From positions 1 through 46,120 of the forward strand of contig JAZGDL010000191.1 of the NCBI GenBank assembly GCA_036477795.1: DNA of 46,120 nt. Reading direction: 5' to 3'. Below the pieces are notes generated by a model, which did no database searches, was not told the origin of the DNA, and saw nothing but the letters and a program-made list of their open reading frames with translations. A program made the translations under genes and the position numbers. How positions within the stretch are numbered: the first letter of the stretch is position 1; the number at the start of each line of letters is the position of its first letter. Origin of the DNA: JAZGDL01 sp036477795. GTDB taxonomy: Bacteria > Planctomycetota > Phycisphaerae > UBA1845. Positions 16,718 through 25,853 of this stretch are shown here, piece after piece.

Positions 16718-18073
16718 TCACCGTTGAATCGTCGGGTGGCCCTTACGAACCCACTCGTTGACTCCCCCCTTCATGCTACGCACGTTGCGGTAGCCCATGG
16801 ACTTGAGGTACAGCACGGTGTTTTTGGAGAACTTGCCGATGCCGCAGACCATGACGATCGAGGCGTCCCGGTCGTTGGGCAGTTCACCGACTCGCTGGGC
16901 CAGCTCCTCCATGGGGATGTTGACCGAACCGGCTATGTGCGATTTGGCGAACATGTCGGGCGGGCGCACGTCGACCACGAACGGCTTTTCCGGCTCCTGA
17001 AGATTCCGGTTCAGGACGTCCGCCTTGATGGTGTCGTGGGGATTCTTCAGGTTCTCGATCATCTCCGCCAGGAACAGATCGTTCTTGCTGGTCCCCGCAT
17101 TGTCGCTCTTTCCGTCTCCCGGGCAGACGTAGGGGAAGTGGCGCTGCATGGAGGAGGCGTACTTGAACACATTGTCCGGGAAGATCACCACCGCGATGGT
17201 TCCCGGCTCGTCGGGCAGCGTCCGCAGCGCCCCAACCAACGCCATGCCGGAGCTGGGCCCGGCGATGATGCTTTCCTCACGGTTGAGCCGCATGCACATG
17301 TCGAACGACTCGCGGTTGGTCACCTCAGTCGTCTGATCGTACTGTTGCGGGCGATAGAGCTTGGTCTGGGCAAGCTGGTTCATACTGCGTACGCCCGGGA
17401 TGTCGTGCCCGTCTTCGGGATAGACCCCGATCACCTTGACGTCAGCCTGCTTCTCCTTAAGAAACTTCCCGGTCCCGGTGATGGTGCCGCAGGTGCCCAG
17501 ACCAGCGACGAAGTGGGTCACCTTCCCCCGGGTCTGCCTCCAGATCTCCGGCCCCGTGGTACGGTAATGGCTGTCCGGGTTGGCCTCGTTTTCGTACTGG
17601 TTCAACATGACGAAATCGGGCTGCGTCCTGGCAGTCTCCATGGCCGAGACAATGGCCCCTTCCGGCACGCCGGGCGCCGGGCAGAGCGTGTCGTCCATTT
17701 CCACCACGTCGCTGCCGAAGAAGCGCAGGACGGTGCGCTTCTCCAGCGGGATAGCAGCCGAGAGCGGCGTCTGGAGGCGGTAGCCCTTGACATTGCCGAT
17801 CATAGCCAGCCCCAGACCGGTGTTGCCCGAAGTCGGCTCCACCAGCTTCTTGCCAGGACCGAGCACGCCTCGCTCCTCGGCGTCGCGGACCATGTTGGCT
17901 GCGATGCGGTCCTTCACCGCCCCGAAGGGGTTGTACCACTCCAGCTTGGCGAAGACCCGGGCGTGCTCGAAGGGCACCACCTTGTTGAGCCGGACCAGCG
18001 GCGTGGGGTTATTCTCGCTGGACAAAAGGCCGATAATCGAATCGTACACCCGAAGCGTATGATCATTCGTCAT
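16718..18073 (-). CDS. PLP-dependent cysteine/cystathionine synthase fused to rhodanese
   Basis: 451 residues from the ATG at 18073. Residues 1-340 are a fold-type II PLP enzyme of the cysteine synthase/cystathionine beta-synthase group: NNPTPLVRLNKV, the PLP lysine in NPFGAVKDRIA (Lys54), the substrate loop PTSGNTG and the Gly-rich phosphate loop GLGTCGTITGTG. The C-terminal 100 residues are a rhodanese domain with the active-site loop CGIGKFS. The pair suggests a role in sulfur transfer or cysteine metabolism, with the rhodanese perhaps passing or accepting sulfane sulfur. The frame is open for 126 more codons upstream with no known domain. The chosen start lacks a strong ribosome-binding site, so the N-terminus is uncertain. 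It is co-translated with the cyclophilin gene. Confidence 0.85.
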   Translation of the reverse strand: MTNDHTLRVYDSIIGLLSSENNPTPLVRLNKVVPFEHARVFAKLEWYNPFGAVKDRIAANMVRDAEERGVLGPGKKLVEPTSGNTGLGLAMIGNVKGYRLQTPLSAAIPLEKRTVLRFFGSDVVEMDDTLCPAPGVPEGAIVSAMETARTQPDFVMLNQYENEANPDSHYRTTGPEIWRQTRGKVTHFVAGLGTCGTITGTGKFLKEKQADVKVIGVYPEDGHDIPGVRSMNQLAQTKLYRPQQYDQTTEVTNRESFDMCMRLNREESIIAGPSSGMALVGALRTLPDEPGTIAVVIFPDNVFKYASSMQRHFPYVCPGDGKSDNAGTSKNDLFLAEMIENLKNPHDTIKADVLNRNLQEPEKPFVVDVRPPDMFAKSHIAGSVNIPMEELAQRVGELPNDRDASIVMVCGIGKFSKNTVLYLKSMGYRNVRSMKGGVNEWVRKGHPTIQR

Positions 18074-18618
18074 AGCGTGCGGCACTGTACCAAAAGTTCC
18101 GAGGTAATACCATCGCTTGGGCCCAGCCAACGAGAGAACGTCGCTTTGAAGCAGGTTGCCTCTGAGGTCAAGACTACCTATAATGCGTTCGTAACGCTGT
18201 TGGAGCGTGAGAGCGACCGAACACCGATGCCAACCATGTGACGGTTTTGCGGAATCGTCATCCGGATGTTTCATGACAATCACTGTGCGCCCCATTTGCA
18301 CACGGTCTACGGCAAACACGAGTTGGTGGTCGGTATCACCTCGATCGCGATTCTTGCCGGTCATCGCAAGCGTGAGCTTGGAGCCGGGTCCGAGCGTTAT
18401 GGTGCGTTTTAGCGACGGAGCGAGGGGCAGCATTTCGCTGGTCTTCCTCATCGCCCGGGGACGGGGTTTTCCGGGCGCTGAAGGACCGGTCCCTTCTCCA
18501 ACAGGTCAAGGTCGCTGAGGGCGGGCGCCACATCGCATGGTCCGGCGAGATCGACCTGTGTGCCGTTGCGCTCTGGAAGAGGATTCGCGGCAAGAAATAG
18601 AGGTCGAATACATTTTTG
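18074..18618. other. divergent region upstream of the synthase, possible N-terminal extension
   Basis: 545 bases between two divergent genes. The minus-strand frame of the synthase stays open through 18451 and could encode a 126-residue extension with ordinary composition (for example VFAVDRVQMGRTVIVMKHPD). I recognise no family in it and no RNA element. Either the synthase has a longer N-terminus or this is chance open frame in GC-rich DNA. Confidence 0.35.
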
Positions 18619-19665
18619 ATGCCCAAGCGTCTCTCCAACACGCCCAAGAGTCGAAAACGCAGCACCTCGTCACGCGAGCGCATCAGCATATTGTTCAGTT
18701 GTGTGGGGCGACGCGTCGAGTTGGTTGAAGCGTTTCGACGTGCCGCCAAAAAACTCAACATCCGTCTTAGCGTCCACGGCTCCGACATTTCCTGGCTGGC
18801 ACCGGCCATGCACCGTGTCGATCACGCTCATATCGTCCCCCCACTGGATGATGCCGACTACGTCGAAACGCTATTGAGCATCGTGCGTGAACAGGCCATC
18901 GACATGATCATTCCGCTGATCGATCCGGAACTCATGCAGTTGAGCGCCTCGCGTGAACTTTTCAACGAAGTGGGATGCCGTGCGGTGGTGTCATCGAGAG
19001 AAGTGATCGCGACCTGCCGTGACAAGCTGCGCGCCTACCGGATGCTGAAGTCGGCGGGGATCGATACGCCGGCGACCTGGCCTGGTGAAGCCGCCCTCCG
19101 CAAGAGGCGGCACCTGTTCCCATACTTCCTGAAACCGCGAGAAGGAAGCGCGGGCAGAGAAAGCTACAAGATCTTCGATGTGGAGGAATTGAAGGTGCTC
19201 AGCCGGCGCGTCCCCGACCCCATCGTACAGGAGTTCGTGGAAGGCGTCGAACACACCCTTGACGTCTACACCGGTTTCGACGGCATTGCCAGATGTGTGG
19301 TGCCGCGGCGGCGCCTGGAGGTGCGCGACGGCGAAGTGTCCAAGGGAATGATCGTCAAGGATCGGCGGATCATGTCCGTCGGGCGCAAGGTAGCGCGAGC
19401 CTTGAAGCAGGCCCGCGGCGTCATAACCGTGCAGTGCATCGTCACTCCTGATCGGCGGATCCGTGTCATCGAGATCAATCCGCGCTTCGGCGGTGGAGCA
19501 CCTCTGGGTATTCACGCCGGCGCGGACTATCCGCTGTGGCTCATCTCGGAGCATCTCGGCAGACGCCCACATATCAAGCCGACGGCTTTCAAGAGTAACA
19601 TCGCCATGCTGCGATTCGACGATTCGGTTTTCTGCTCAGTCGACAAGCGCTTGCGTTACGGATGA
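18619..19665 (+). CDS. ATP-grasp enzyme, CarB/PylC-like
   Basis: 348 residues; a TTG directly before the ATG is an alternative start. After a basic N-terminal tail, a Rossmann-like pre-ATP-grasp domain starts ISILFSCVGRRVELV and contains IIPLIDPELMQLS. The ATP-grasp part follows: CRDKLRAYRMLKSAGI, FPYFLKPREGSAGRESYKI, IVQEFVEGVEHTLDV and the metal-binding RVIEINPRFGGGAPL. Enzymes of this group ligate a carboxylate to an amine or thiol using ATP and are common in surface polysaccharide loci; the substrate cannot be inferred. It overlaps the next gene by ATGA, so the two are probably coupled. Confidence 0.82.
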   Translation: MPKRLSNTPKSRKRSTSSRERISILFSCVGRRVELVEAFRRAAKKLNIRLSVHGSDISWLAPAMHRVDHAHIVPPLDDADYVETLLSIVREQAIDMIIPLIDPELMQLSASRELFNEVGCRAVVSSREVIATCRDKLRAYRMLKSAGIDTPATWPGEAALRKRRHLFPYFLKPREGSAGRESYKIFDVEELKVLSRRVPDPIVQEFVEGVEHTLDVYTGFDGIARCVVPRRRLEVRDGEVSKGMIVKDRRIMSVGRKVARALKQARGVITVQCIVTPDRRIRVIEINPRFGGGAPLGIHAGADYPLWLISEHLGRRPHIKPTAFKSNIAMLRFDDSVFCSVDKRLRYG

Positions 19666-21422
19666 TTCACCGCGGAGCACGCGGAGGTCGCAGAGAGGTG
19701 ATGGAAAGAGAGGAAGGCACGGAGGCACGAAGGCACGAAGGCACGAAGGGGGAGGAAGGCACGGAGGCACGAAGGGGAACGCACAATCCCCAATCGTCAA
19801 TCGTCAATCGTCAATCGTCAATCCCCAATCCCCAATCGTCAATCCGCAATTCGCAATCCGCAATCCCCAATTCCTCTCTGCGTTTGGCCTATGCCGGAAT
19901 CACGCTCGCCTTTTTGGCCATAACGCTGTACGCGTGCTCAGGGCCCCGGGGCAGCGACCAGTTCTGGTATTTGGGTGAGACGATCACGCTCATGGCCGGT
20001 GAGCCGCCACTGTCGAATACGATCTTCCCGGGCCCGCTGCTGCGCGGTGAATTCGTGGTCGAAAAGAACTATTTTAACCATCATACACTCGTGTCGTACT
20101 TGGTTTTGCCATTTGCCACGTGGCTGGGCGCATACCGTGGTTGGATCGCTTTCAATATCGTTTCCGTACTCACAGCAGGGGCGCTGATCGCAGTCGGCTT
20201 GCGCAGGCTTGCTACGCACTGGGTTGCACTGATCGGGTACGGAGTGTTCCTGTTGCTGCCGGTGACCATCTGGCAAACGGCAAATATGTTGCAGGAGGCT
20301 GCCTTCTGCATGATTACGGCGTTGCTGAGCGTACTGTACGTCTTCGGAGAACGGAGCCAACTCCGCTGGATTGTACTGTTTGCGGTCTCCGCGGCGGCGG
20401 TGTTGTGTCATCCGCTCTACCTGCCGTTGGCAGCCATTCTTCCGGTCCTGTTCCTATGGCGGCAACGAAGTGCGTTGACAACTGGCCACTTCGTTCTGGC
20501 AGGGATGGCACTGGGAGTCGTCGTGTTCCTCCAGACAATGAAATCCGGATGGTTTCCTTCAATATTTCAACCGTCGTTCACGGCGATGGTCCTCAGCGCG
20601 ATCCCGGGCAGGGGCAATATGGAATGGCACTATCGAGTCGAGCTACCCGCCCTGACGCCTGGCCTGATGATCTCCAAGGTCGTAGACGCCCTGAAATGCC
20701 AACTTGCATTGCGGCCGGCGGCGGTCTTCTTCTGGCCGACGAACGTGATGCTCCTCGGGTCCGTGCTGTTGATACGCCGTCGGGGAGAACACCCGAAGAC
20801 TGCTCGGCTGGTGTCCGCTACGGTAGCGTTCATCGCCCTTTTCGCCTTGCTGGTGTGCCTTCACCAGAATCAGTTCCGGTTCTCGCTGATCATCACGCCG
20901 GCCATACTGATGTCGACGGCGGTGTACACTCATCGGGCCTTCACGTCGGCGCGAGGCCGACAGGGCGCGGCGGGGCTCTTGGCCACGGTCCTACTCGGAT
21001 TTGCGGCGATTGATGTGGCGCTTGCTCGACACCTCCGCCGCGACGGCACGCAGGCCGCCATGACCATCGAGAGCATTCGCCGGCAGACTGAAGGCCTCGG
21101 GGACGATCAGCGGATAGTGATCGAGGCTAGCTCCTCGAGCGAGCCGCTCATGCTGGCCTACGCCCTGCGTCCGCGCCAGTGCCTGATTCTCAAGCGAGGA
21201 TACCTATCTCCGCAGATGGTCCAGCGGCTGTTGGCGTCGTTCGCCCCGAGGGTCTTGTTCTGCCGACCGAACTCGGACCTTCCCGAACAGGCCGGTGCGA
21301 TACGTCTGGAGGCGGATTGGCCGGGGCAATATCGCGAGTTCAAAGCCTACGAGATCCGGCAAGCGGGTACGCACGGCGCAGGCTTGGGTTCTGTAGGCTT
21401 GAACGACCCTAAGCGTGGCTAA
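19662..21422 (+). CDS. polytopic membrane protein, GT-C-glycosyltransferase-like
   Basis: 586 residues if read from the ATG at 19662, which overlaps the upstream stop (ATGA). Residues 1-70 are translated low-complexity repeat (EARRHEG, NPQSSIVNRQSS). The real body starts near LRLAYAGITLAFLAITLY and has about ten membrane spans, with an early extracytoplasmic loop containing SDQFWYLGE whose acidic residues suit a GT-C enzyme. Such proteins use polyprenyl-phosphate sugars in the cell envelope. An in-frame TTG near 19885 is a possible alternative start. The stop TAA lies inside a repeated 54-bp sequence (21417-21470). The family is not certain; it could also be an uncharacterised membrane protein of the glycan cluster. 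Confidence 0.7.
   Translation: MIHRGARGGRREVMEREEGTEARRHEGTKGEEGTEARRGTHNPQSSIVNRQSSIPNPQSSIRNSQSAIPNSSLRLAYAGITLAFLAITLYACSGPRGSDQFWYLGETITLMAGEPPLSNTIFPGPLLRGEFVVEKNYFNHHTLVSYLVLPFATWLGAYRGWIAFNIVSVLTAGALIAVGLRRLATHWVALIGYGVFLLLPVTIWQTANMLQEAAFCMITALLSVLYVFGERSQLRWIVLFAVSAAAVLCHPLYLPLAAILPVLFLWRQRSALTTGHFVLAGMALGVVVFLQTMKSGWFPSIFQPSFTAMVLSAIPGRGNMEWHYRVELPALTPGLMISKVVDALKCQLALRPAAVFFWPTNVMLLGSVLLIRRRGEHPKTARLVSATVAFIALFALLVCLHQNQFRFSLIITPAILMSTAVYTHRAFTSARGRQGAAGLLATVLLGFAAIDVALARHLRRDGTQAAMTIESIRRQTEGLGDDQRIVIEASSSSEPLMLAYALRPRQCLILKRGYLSPQMVQRLLASFAPRVLFCRPNSDLPEQAGAIRLEADWPGQYREFKAYEIRQAGTHGAGLGSVGLNDPKRG
19675..19874. repeat. composite low-complexity repeat, copy 2
   Basis: This is the longest copy. 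It has GA-rich units of the type AGGCACGA (19675-19785), then about twelve heptamers of the types CAATCCC, CAATCGT and CAATCCG (19787-19874). It lies between the ATGA junction of the ATP-grasp gene and the body of the membrane protein gene, and remains an open frame. Confidence 0.85.
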
Positions 21423-21470
21423 ATAACCGTGCGCAAACGTGCAACTCCGATCAGAGCCCGGAGCGCCAGG
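21417..21470. repeat. 54-bp dispersed repeat, copy 1 (GGCTAAAT ... AGCGCCAG)
   Basis: 48 of 54 bases match 44769-44822, including GTGCAACTCCGATCAGAGCC. It lies between two convergent glycan genes, and its fourth to sixth bases are the TAA stop of the upstream gene. Copy 2 also starts directly after a stop codon. Confidence 0.8.
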
Positions 21471-21474
21471 CCCC

Positions 21475-22770
21475 TTACGAAGGTTCGGTGCCCTTGGACA
21501 GGAAACTACCGGGACAGGCCAGCAGGGCGAGAACGATCGCGATCAGGGGCTCGCAGGGTGCACGGTATCGAACCTGGACATGGGTCAAGCAGTAGACCAG
21601 GGAAAAAGATGCGACGATCGCGAGCAGCCAATACACCTCCGGGGTCACCGACCGACCTGCCTTGACGAGAGGGACAAGCAAAAGGAAGACAAGGCCCGCA
21701 ATTTCTGCGCTCAGTACAACGGCCAGTGCAGCGCGCCATGTGGCTTTCGGCCAGCCCCCCTCTCCGGGATGCACGTGCGTGAAGACGGTCCCGGTCCAAT
21801 AGTCGAGCAAGCGGGTCGCCGTCAGCCGCACGAAACGCCATGGATCGGCACGAATGGCTTCAATCGCTTGCCGGCCGGATTCGTCGAGGAAGGCTTCTTC
21901 GCCCATCGAGACGACGCGACGCTGCGCTTCCGCGTTCTTGAGTGGGTAGCGTTCATTAAAGATGGCGCCGGGATCTTGGTCCGCCTCCGGACATACGCCC
22001 AGCCACAGCTCCATCTTGAGACCACTACGGATGTACATGAAACGATCGAAATGGACGAAGTTCCGAATCGTCCAAGGGGTGATTACCACCAGCCATCCGA
22101 CAACCGTGAGTCCCACGCCATGGATGGTCGCTCGAGGCCGATGATTCTGTGACCTGGTCAGGGACCACAATACAAGGAATGGGTAAGCAATCGTCAACGC
22201 AGGATTCAGCAGCGCCAGTCCGCCCAGCCAAAGCCCGAAGGCCAGCCATCGCTTTCCGTCGGGCGGCCCGTGTGACAATCGAACGACCATCCAGACCGTC
22301 AGAGCAACACCCAATGTAAACAGACTGGTGTCCCATATCAGAGGCGTGAATCCCGCTATCGCCGGGTTCAGTGCCGCGATGATTGCGGCCACCCACCCGG
22401 CTCGCCCGCCCCCGAGCTGACGAGCAACCACAAATACGACGGCGACGGCCGCCGTCGTCGCCAGTGCGTTGATGATCTGAAGCAGCAGCGTGGCGGCGAA
22501 TGACTCCGCCCCGAGAACGGCGTACGCGGCGGCGACGAGCAGTGCGTAGGCGGGTGGCATCACTGCGGACGGCGCCGAGCTTGCCTCATCAAGCACGAAG
22601 GCGCAAGTCACGGTTCCATGCTGAAGCAGCCGATCCGCGACCATGACGTATTCGCGATAGGAGTCCGGCGTGCGACCCAAACCGCCCCGGTATGAGCAGA
22701 TGCCTATCCGTATCGAGAAGGCCAGGATGAGCAAGACGACGAAGGCTTTGACACGCATGGAACGTTCCAT
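21475..22770 (-). CDS. polytopic membrane glycosyltransferase-like protein (GT39/ArnT-like)
   Basis: 431 residues with about nine membrane spans. The N-terminus is MRVKAFVVLLILAFSIRIG. A first extracytoplasmic loop has TPDSYREYVMVADRLLQHG, which fits the loop of PMT/ArnT-type GT-C enzymes, and PPAYALLVAAAYAVLG follows, as in many family 39 proteins. The soluble loop with LGVCPEADQDPGAIFNERYP is typical of bacterial homologues. It probably adds a sugar from a lipid donor during envelope glycan synthesis. It is convergent to the previous gene and divergent from the GT4 gene. Met5 (22758) is an alternative start. Confidence 0.72.
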   Translation of the reverse strand: MERSMRVKAFVVLLILAFSIRIGICSYRGGLGRTPDSYREYVMVADRLLQHGTVTCAFVLDEASSAPSAVMPPAYALLVAAAYAVLGAESFAATLLLQIINALATTAAVAVVFVVARQLGGGRAGWVAAIIAALNPAIAGFTPLIWDTSLFTLGVALTVWMVVRLSHGPPDGKRWLAFGLWLGGLALLNPALTIAYPFLVLWSLTRSQNHRPRATIHGVGLTVVGWLVVITPWTIRNFVHFDRFMYIRSGLKMELWLGVCPEADQDPGAIFNERYPLKNAEAQRRVVSMGEEAFLDESGRQAIEAIRADPWRFVRLTATRLLDYWTGTVFTHVHPGEGGWPKATWRAALAVVLSAEIAGLVFLLLVPLVKAGRSVTPEVYWLLAIVASFSLVYCLTHVQVRYRAPCEPLIAIVLALLACPGSFLSKGTEPS

Positions 22771-22802
22771 CGGTCGAATCGCTTCTCGGGACGACGCGGA
22801 GA

Positions 22803-22885
22803 CAATCGTATTGACGATTGACGATTGACGATTGACGATTGACGATAATGATCAATCCCCGACCCCTAATCGTCAATCGCCAATC
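22803..22885. repeat. heptamer repeat GATTGAC, divergent promoter region
   Basis: Five or six tandem copies of GATTGAC followed, after a short spacer, by heptamers on the other strand (CGTCAATCGCCAATCG), so an inverted arrangement is possible. It lies in the 280-base region between the divergent starts at 22770 and 23051. It has the heptamer half of the composite repeat without the GA-rich half. Confidence 0.75.
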
Positions 22886-23050
22886 GAACGGCGGGAGCGG
22901 CCAAGCCCGCCGAAATCCTCTGGAAACCACGCACGTGACGCCGTCGAATGACCCGATATCGAGATGGTACCGTCAGGCAAGCCGCGTGGTGTGCGGAGAC
23001 TCACGCCACCGGAGCGAAACCCGCCGGCGGTGATCGCAAGGAAGTCGGAC

Positions 23051-24265
23051 ATGCAAGTCGTCGTTGCACTCGAGAGCCGCTTGGCCCGCACGCCCGACGG
23101 CCACGTCTGGGCGCTGGGCTGGCTGGATTATTCGTTTTGGCGGCGTTATCTGGACGTCTTCTCACAGGTGCGCGTCGTTGCTCGCCTGCGCCAGGTCGCC
23201 CAGGCCCCGCCCGGTGCGCGGCGCGTCGACGGACCGCAGGTTTCATTTGCCCGCGTTCCGTCGTACGTCGGCCCATGGCAGTTTGCACGCCGGTACTTCA
23301 CGTTGCGACGTACCATCGGGGGCGCCTTGTCGCCGACGGATGCAGCGATCCTGCGGGTCCCGGGAACCATTGCGCTGTTGCTGGAACAGCCGTTGCGCGC
23401 CGCTGGTCGGCCGTACGGCGTGGAAGTGGTCAGCGATCCCTATGACGTGTTTGCCCCCGGGGCGGTGCGATCCATCCTGCGCCCGTTCCTACGCTGGTGG
23501 ATCCCCCGGCGCCTCCGCCACCAGTGCGTCCACGCTTGCGCAGGCGCTTACGTAACCGCCGGCACTTTGCAGCGGCGCTACCCGACCGCCACCGAGGCAT
23601 ATGCAACTTCATTCTCAAGCATCAATCTGCACGACGAAGCGTTCGTCTCCGAATCGCGTTCTGTCCGACCCACCAGCCAGCGATTCAACGTTCTGCTGAT
23701 CGGCTCGCTGGAGCAACTGTTCAAGGGGCCCGATGTGCTCATTAAGGCCGTTGCCATCAGCGTCCGCAGCGGCCTGGATATCCACTTGACCATTGTCGGC
23801 GACGGGAAACATCGGCGGGAACTCGAGGAGCTGGTGCGGGCGTGCGGCCTGGCAGGCCGGGTGCGCTTCACCGGCCAGTTGCCCGGAGGTGACCCCGTGC
23901 GGGCGGAGCTTGACCGGGCGGATCTGTTCGTCATCCCCTCGCGTCACGAGGGGCTACCGCGAGCCCTCATTGAGGCCCTGGCTCGCGGGCTGCCCTGCCT
24001 TGGCAGCAACGTGGGTGGGATTCCCGAGTTGCTGTCGCCGGAGGAACTCGTTCCCCGCGGCGATGCAGAGGCCCTGGCTGCCACGATGCAGGAGTTGCGA
24101 AAGGACCCCCACCGGTTGGCACGGCTTTCAGCGCGAAATCTCAACAAAGCGCGCGAGTTCCGCGCGGAAACCCTCCAAGCCCGCCGGCGTGCGTTCTACG
24201 AGTTCGTGCGCGATGCCACGCTGAAGTGGCAACACGGCGAGCGGGGCAAAGTGGACGAGGTGTAA
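23051..24265 (+). CDS. glycosyltransferase family 4
   Basis: 404 residues. The start at 23051 (MQVVVALESRLA) has AAGGAAG upstream; a longer frame to 22964 is less likely. It has a GT-B fold. The C-terminal Rossmann domain carries FNVLLIGSLEQLFKGPDVLIKA, LTIVGDGKHRRELEEL, VRFTGQLPGG, LFVIPSRHEGLPRALIEALA and the nucleotide-sugar binding GSNVGGIPELL. It transfers a sugar from an NDP-sugar to a growing glycan at the cytoplasmic face. Donor and acceptor are unknown. Confidence 0.88.
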   Translation: MQVVVALESRLARTPDGHVWALGWLDYSFWRRYLDVFSQVRVVARLRQVAQAPPGARRVDGPQVSFARVPSYVGPWQFARRYFTLRRTIGGALSPTDAAILRVPGTIALLLEQPLRAAGRPYGVEVVSDPYDVFAPGAVRSILRPFLRWWIPRRLRHQCVHACAGAYVTAGTLQRRYPTATEAYATSFSSINLHDEAFVSESRSVRPTSQRFNVLLIGSLEQLFKGPDVLIKAVAISVRSGLDIHLTIVGDGKHRRELEELVRACGLAGRVRFTGQLPGGDPVRAELDRADLFVIPSRHEGLPRALIEALARGLPCLGSNVGGIPELLSPEELVPRGDAEALAATMQELRKDPHRLARLSARNLNKAREFRAETLQARRRAFYEFVRDATLKWQHGERGKVDEV

Positions 24266-24459
24266 CGCGCCGTCGGTCTCGCCGCTCAACTCGGATTATC
24301 CAGCAGTACGGAACGACCTCGGAGAGCTCTGTCGCGTCTTGGTTGAGGTTGGGCTTGAGGTGAAGATGATTGTGGCGAGACCAGCCAAGAACTGTCTAAG
24401 GGTTGTTGCCCCGGCGGTCAGTGCCCATTTCCGGTTCTACCTTGAATCCTCGGCAGCGG

Positions 24460-25443
24460 CTACGCTCGGACCCAGACCGTGCAAAAATTGCATCCGTCAT
24501 CGGGAAATATTTCGGCCAACTCACGACAAATCCGGGACCACCTTCGGGGGAGACCTCCCTCGTAAAAAGGTCCCATGAAAGAGTAGGTCTTCATCCAGAC
24601 CATCTCCCATATGCCTGCAAAGTCTTTCTGCATGGCTTCGAAGTCCAATCCTCGGCCGGCGGCAGCCTCATCGGGCGAGTGGGCGACGTGGAAATCCACC
24701 AGGAGCGTGACAAAATGTGCGGGCGGGCGCTTGGTGAACAATCCCTGCCGAACAGATTCGCGGGCCGCCTCTTCGGCCGGGCTGCTTCGCAGTCCGACCT
24801 GCGTTTTCAAGCGTCTCAGGTAGTTTCCCAACTGAAGGAATCTTCTCCATTTGCGTTGCCGCTGAAACCTCTCCAATGCTTCGAGGCATTCGGTCCTTCG
24901 ATAGAATCGGCACGAGGGCTCGTGACCGGCGATCCAAACGGCGTCCGGAGCGAGATAGGGCAGCAGGTTTCGTACGGTTTCGACGGGATTGGGCACGTGG
25001 TGAAGGAGTGAGTTGGTCGCGAGGAGATTGTAAGGGGAGGAGTCGACGGGGAGTCGTTCCAGGTCGTCACAGAAGACGGCTTTGGGGAAGTGAGGAGAAA
25101 TCTTCGTTTGGCAATGCCGAAGCATATCGGAAGAGGGGTCATAGCAGGTCAAGGCGGAGATACTTGAGCGAGGCAACTCTAGAAGAAGTTGGTCGGCTTC
25201 GAAGCCTGTGCCACACCCGAAGTCCAGGATTCGGAACTCGGTCGACGCACACTGCTCTTGCGCCACCCTGGTCATTTCCCTCCACAACAGAGGCAGTTGC
25301 TCTCTGATTTCGACATGCCTTTCGTCGTAGTCTCGGGCCTCAGCGGCGTGATAGAGATTGTTCAGTTGCTCGACCAACTGATCGAGCGGACATTTGGGCC
25401 CATATGATGCAAGCAGCTTGTTCATGAACTCTACATTCGACAT
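24460..25443 (-). CDS. SAM-dependent methyltransferase, class I
   Basis: 327 residues. Motif I is ILDFGCGTGFEAD (residues 72-84), followed by the acidic strand-2 end ALTCYDPSSDML and the post-motif LLATNSLLHHVPNP. This is the methyltransferase 11/25-type Rossmann fold. The C-terminal half (QRKWRRFLQLGNYLRR and onward) is not a known domain to me. As the last gene of a long minus-strand glycan run, it probably methylates a sugar, a glycan end or a lipid carrier-linked intermediate. About 190 bases after it, up to the next gene, hold nothing recognisable. Confidence 0.82.
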   Translation of the reverse strand: MSNVEFMNKLLASYGPKCPLDQLVEQLNNLYHAAEARDYDERHVEIREQLPLLWREMTRVAQEQCASTEFRILDFGCGTGFEADQLLLELPRSSISALTCYDPSSDMLRHCQTKISPHFPKAVFCDDLERLPVDSSPYNLLATNSLLHHVPNPVETVRNLLPYLAPDAVWIAGHEPSCRFYRRTECLEALERFQRQRKWRRFLQLGNYLRRLKTQVGLRSSPAEEAARESVRQGLFTKRPPAHFVTLLVDFHVAHSPDEAAAGRGLDFEAMQKDFAGIWEMVWMKTYSFMGPFYEGGLPRRWSRICRELAEIFPDDGCNFCTVWVRA

Positions 25444-25585
25444 TTACCCCACTCCTGGGAAGCAAAGGTTGTCCGAAATCACAGTACATGGCAACCGCGG
25501 GCACCCGCCGCCAGCCATTGTCAGCTCTCACGTGACGAAGAGGGCACTACGACTACGATACGTCGGTCAGGCCGGGTATCGTAAC

Positions 25586-25853
25586 CCTTGTCGTTACCCA
25601 CATTTTCCGGTTTCCCCAGCGGCGCGCGGCTTTGTCCCGGAGGGACTTTTGAAAATAGCCCAGCGATTCATCGCTGGGAGAGCGCCCTCACCCACACCCT
25701 AAGTCCCGGAGGGACGATTGAACGCCGGTGGAGCATCTCAGCCGTCCCTACCGGACTTTGTGCTCCTATCCACCCCATCCCAGCGATAAATCGCTGGGCT
25801 ATTCTCAGTCGCCCCTCCGGGGCATGCCCCGAAGAATGTGGGTAATGACAAGG
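25586..25853. repeat. 268-bp palindromic repeat island
   Basis: Two 20-bp palindromes CCCAGCGATTCATCGCTGGG (25659-25678) and CCCAGCGATAAATCGCTGGG (25779-25798), and GTCCCGGAGGGAC-type units, are framed by a 19-base inverted repeat with one mismatch (25586-25604 and 25835-25853, CCTTGTCGTTACCCACATT on the left). GGTATCGTAACCC occurs at both outer flanks as a direct repeat (from 25575 and from 25852). Similar Cys-free palindromic islands are common in planctomycete genomes (my recollection). It fills the gap between the methyltransferase and GT4 genes and covers the 3' end of the GT4 gene. Confidence 0.8.

Noticed and set aside
16724..18241. 505-codon plus-strand open frame opposite the PLP synthase
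   Set aside because: The composition is that of an antisense shadow (His/Arg/Val-rich), and the minus strand has intact PLP and rhodanese motifs.
18074..18618. Possible SAM or T-box riboswitch upstream of the cysteine-synthase-like gene
   Set aside because: No K-turn, GGTGGC-like or other conserved riboswitch core was recognised on the minus strand.
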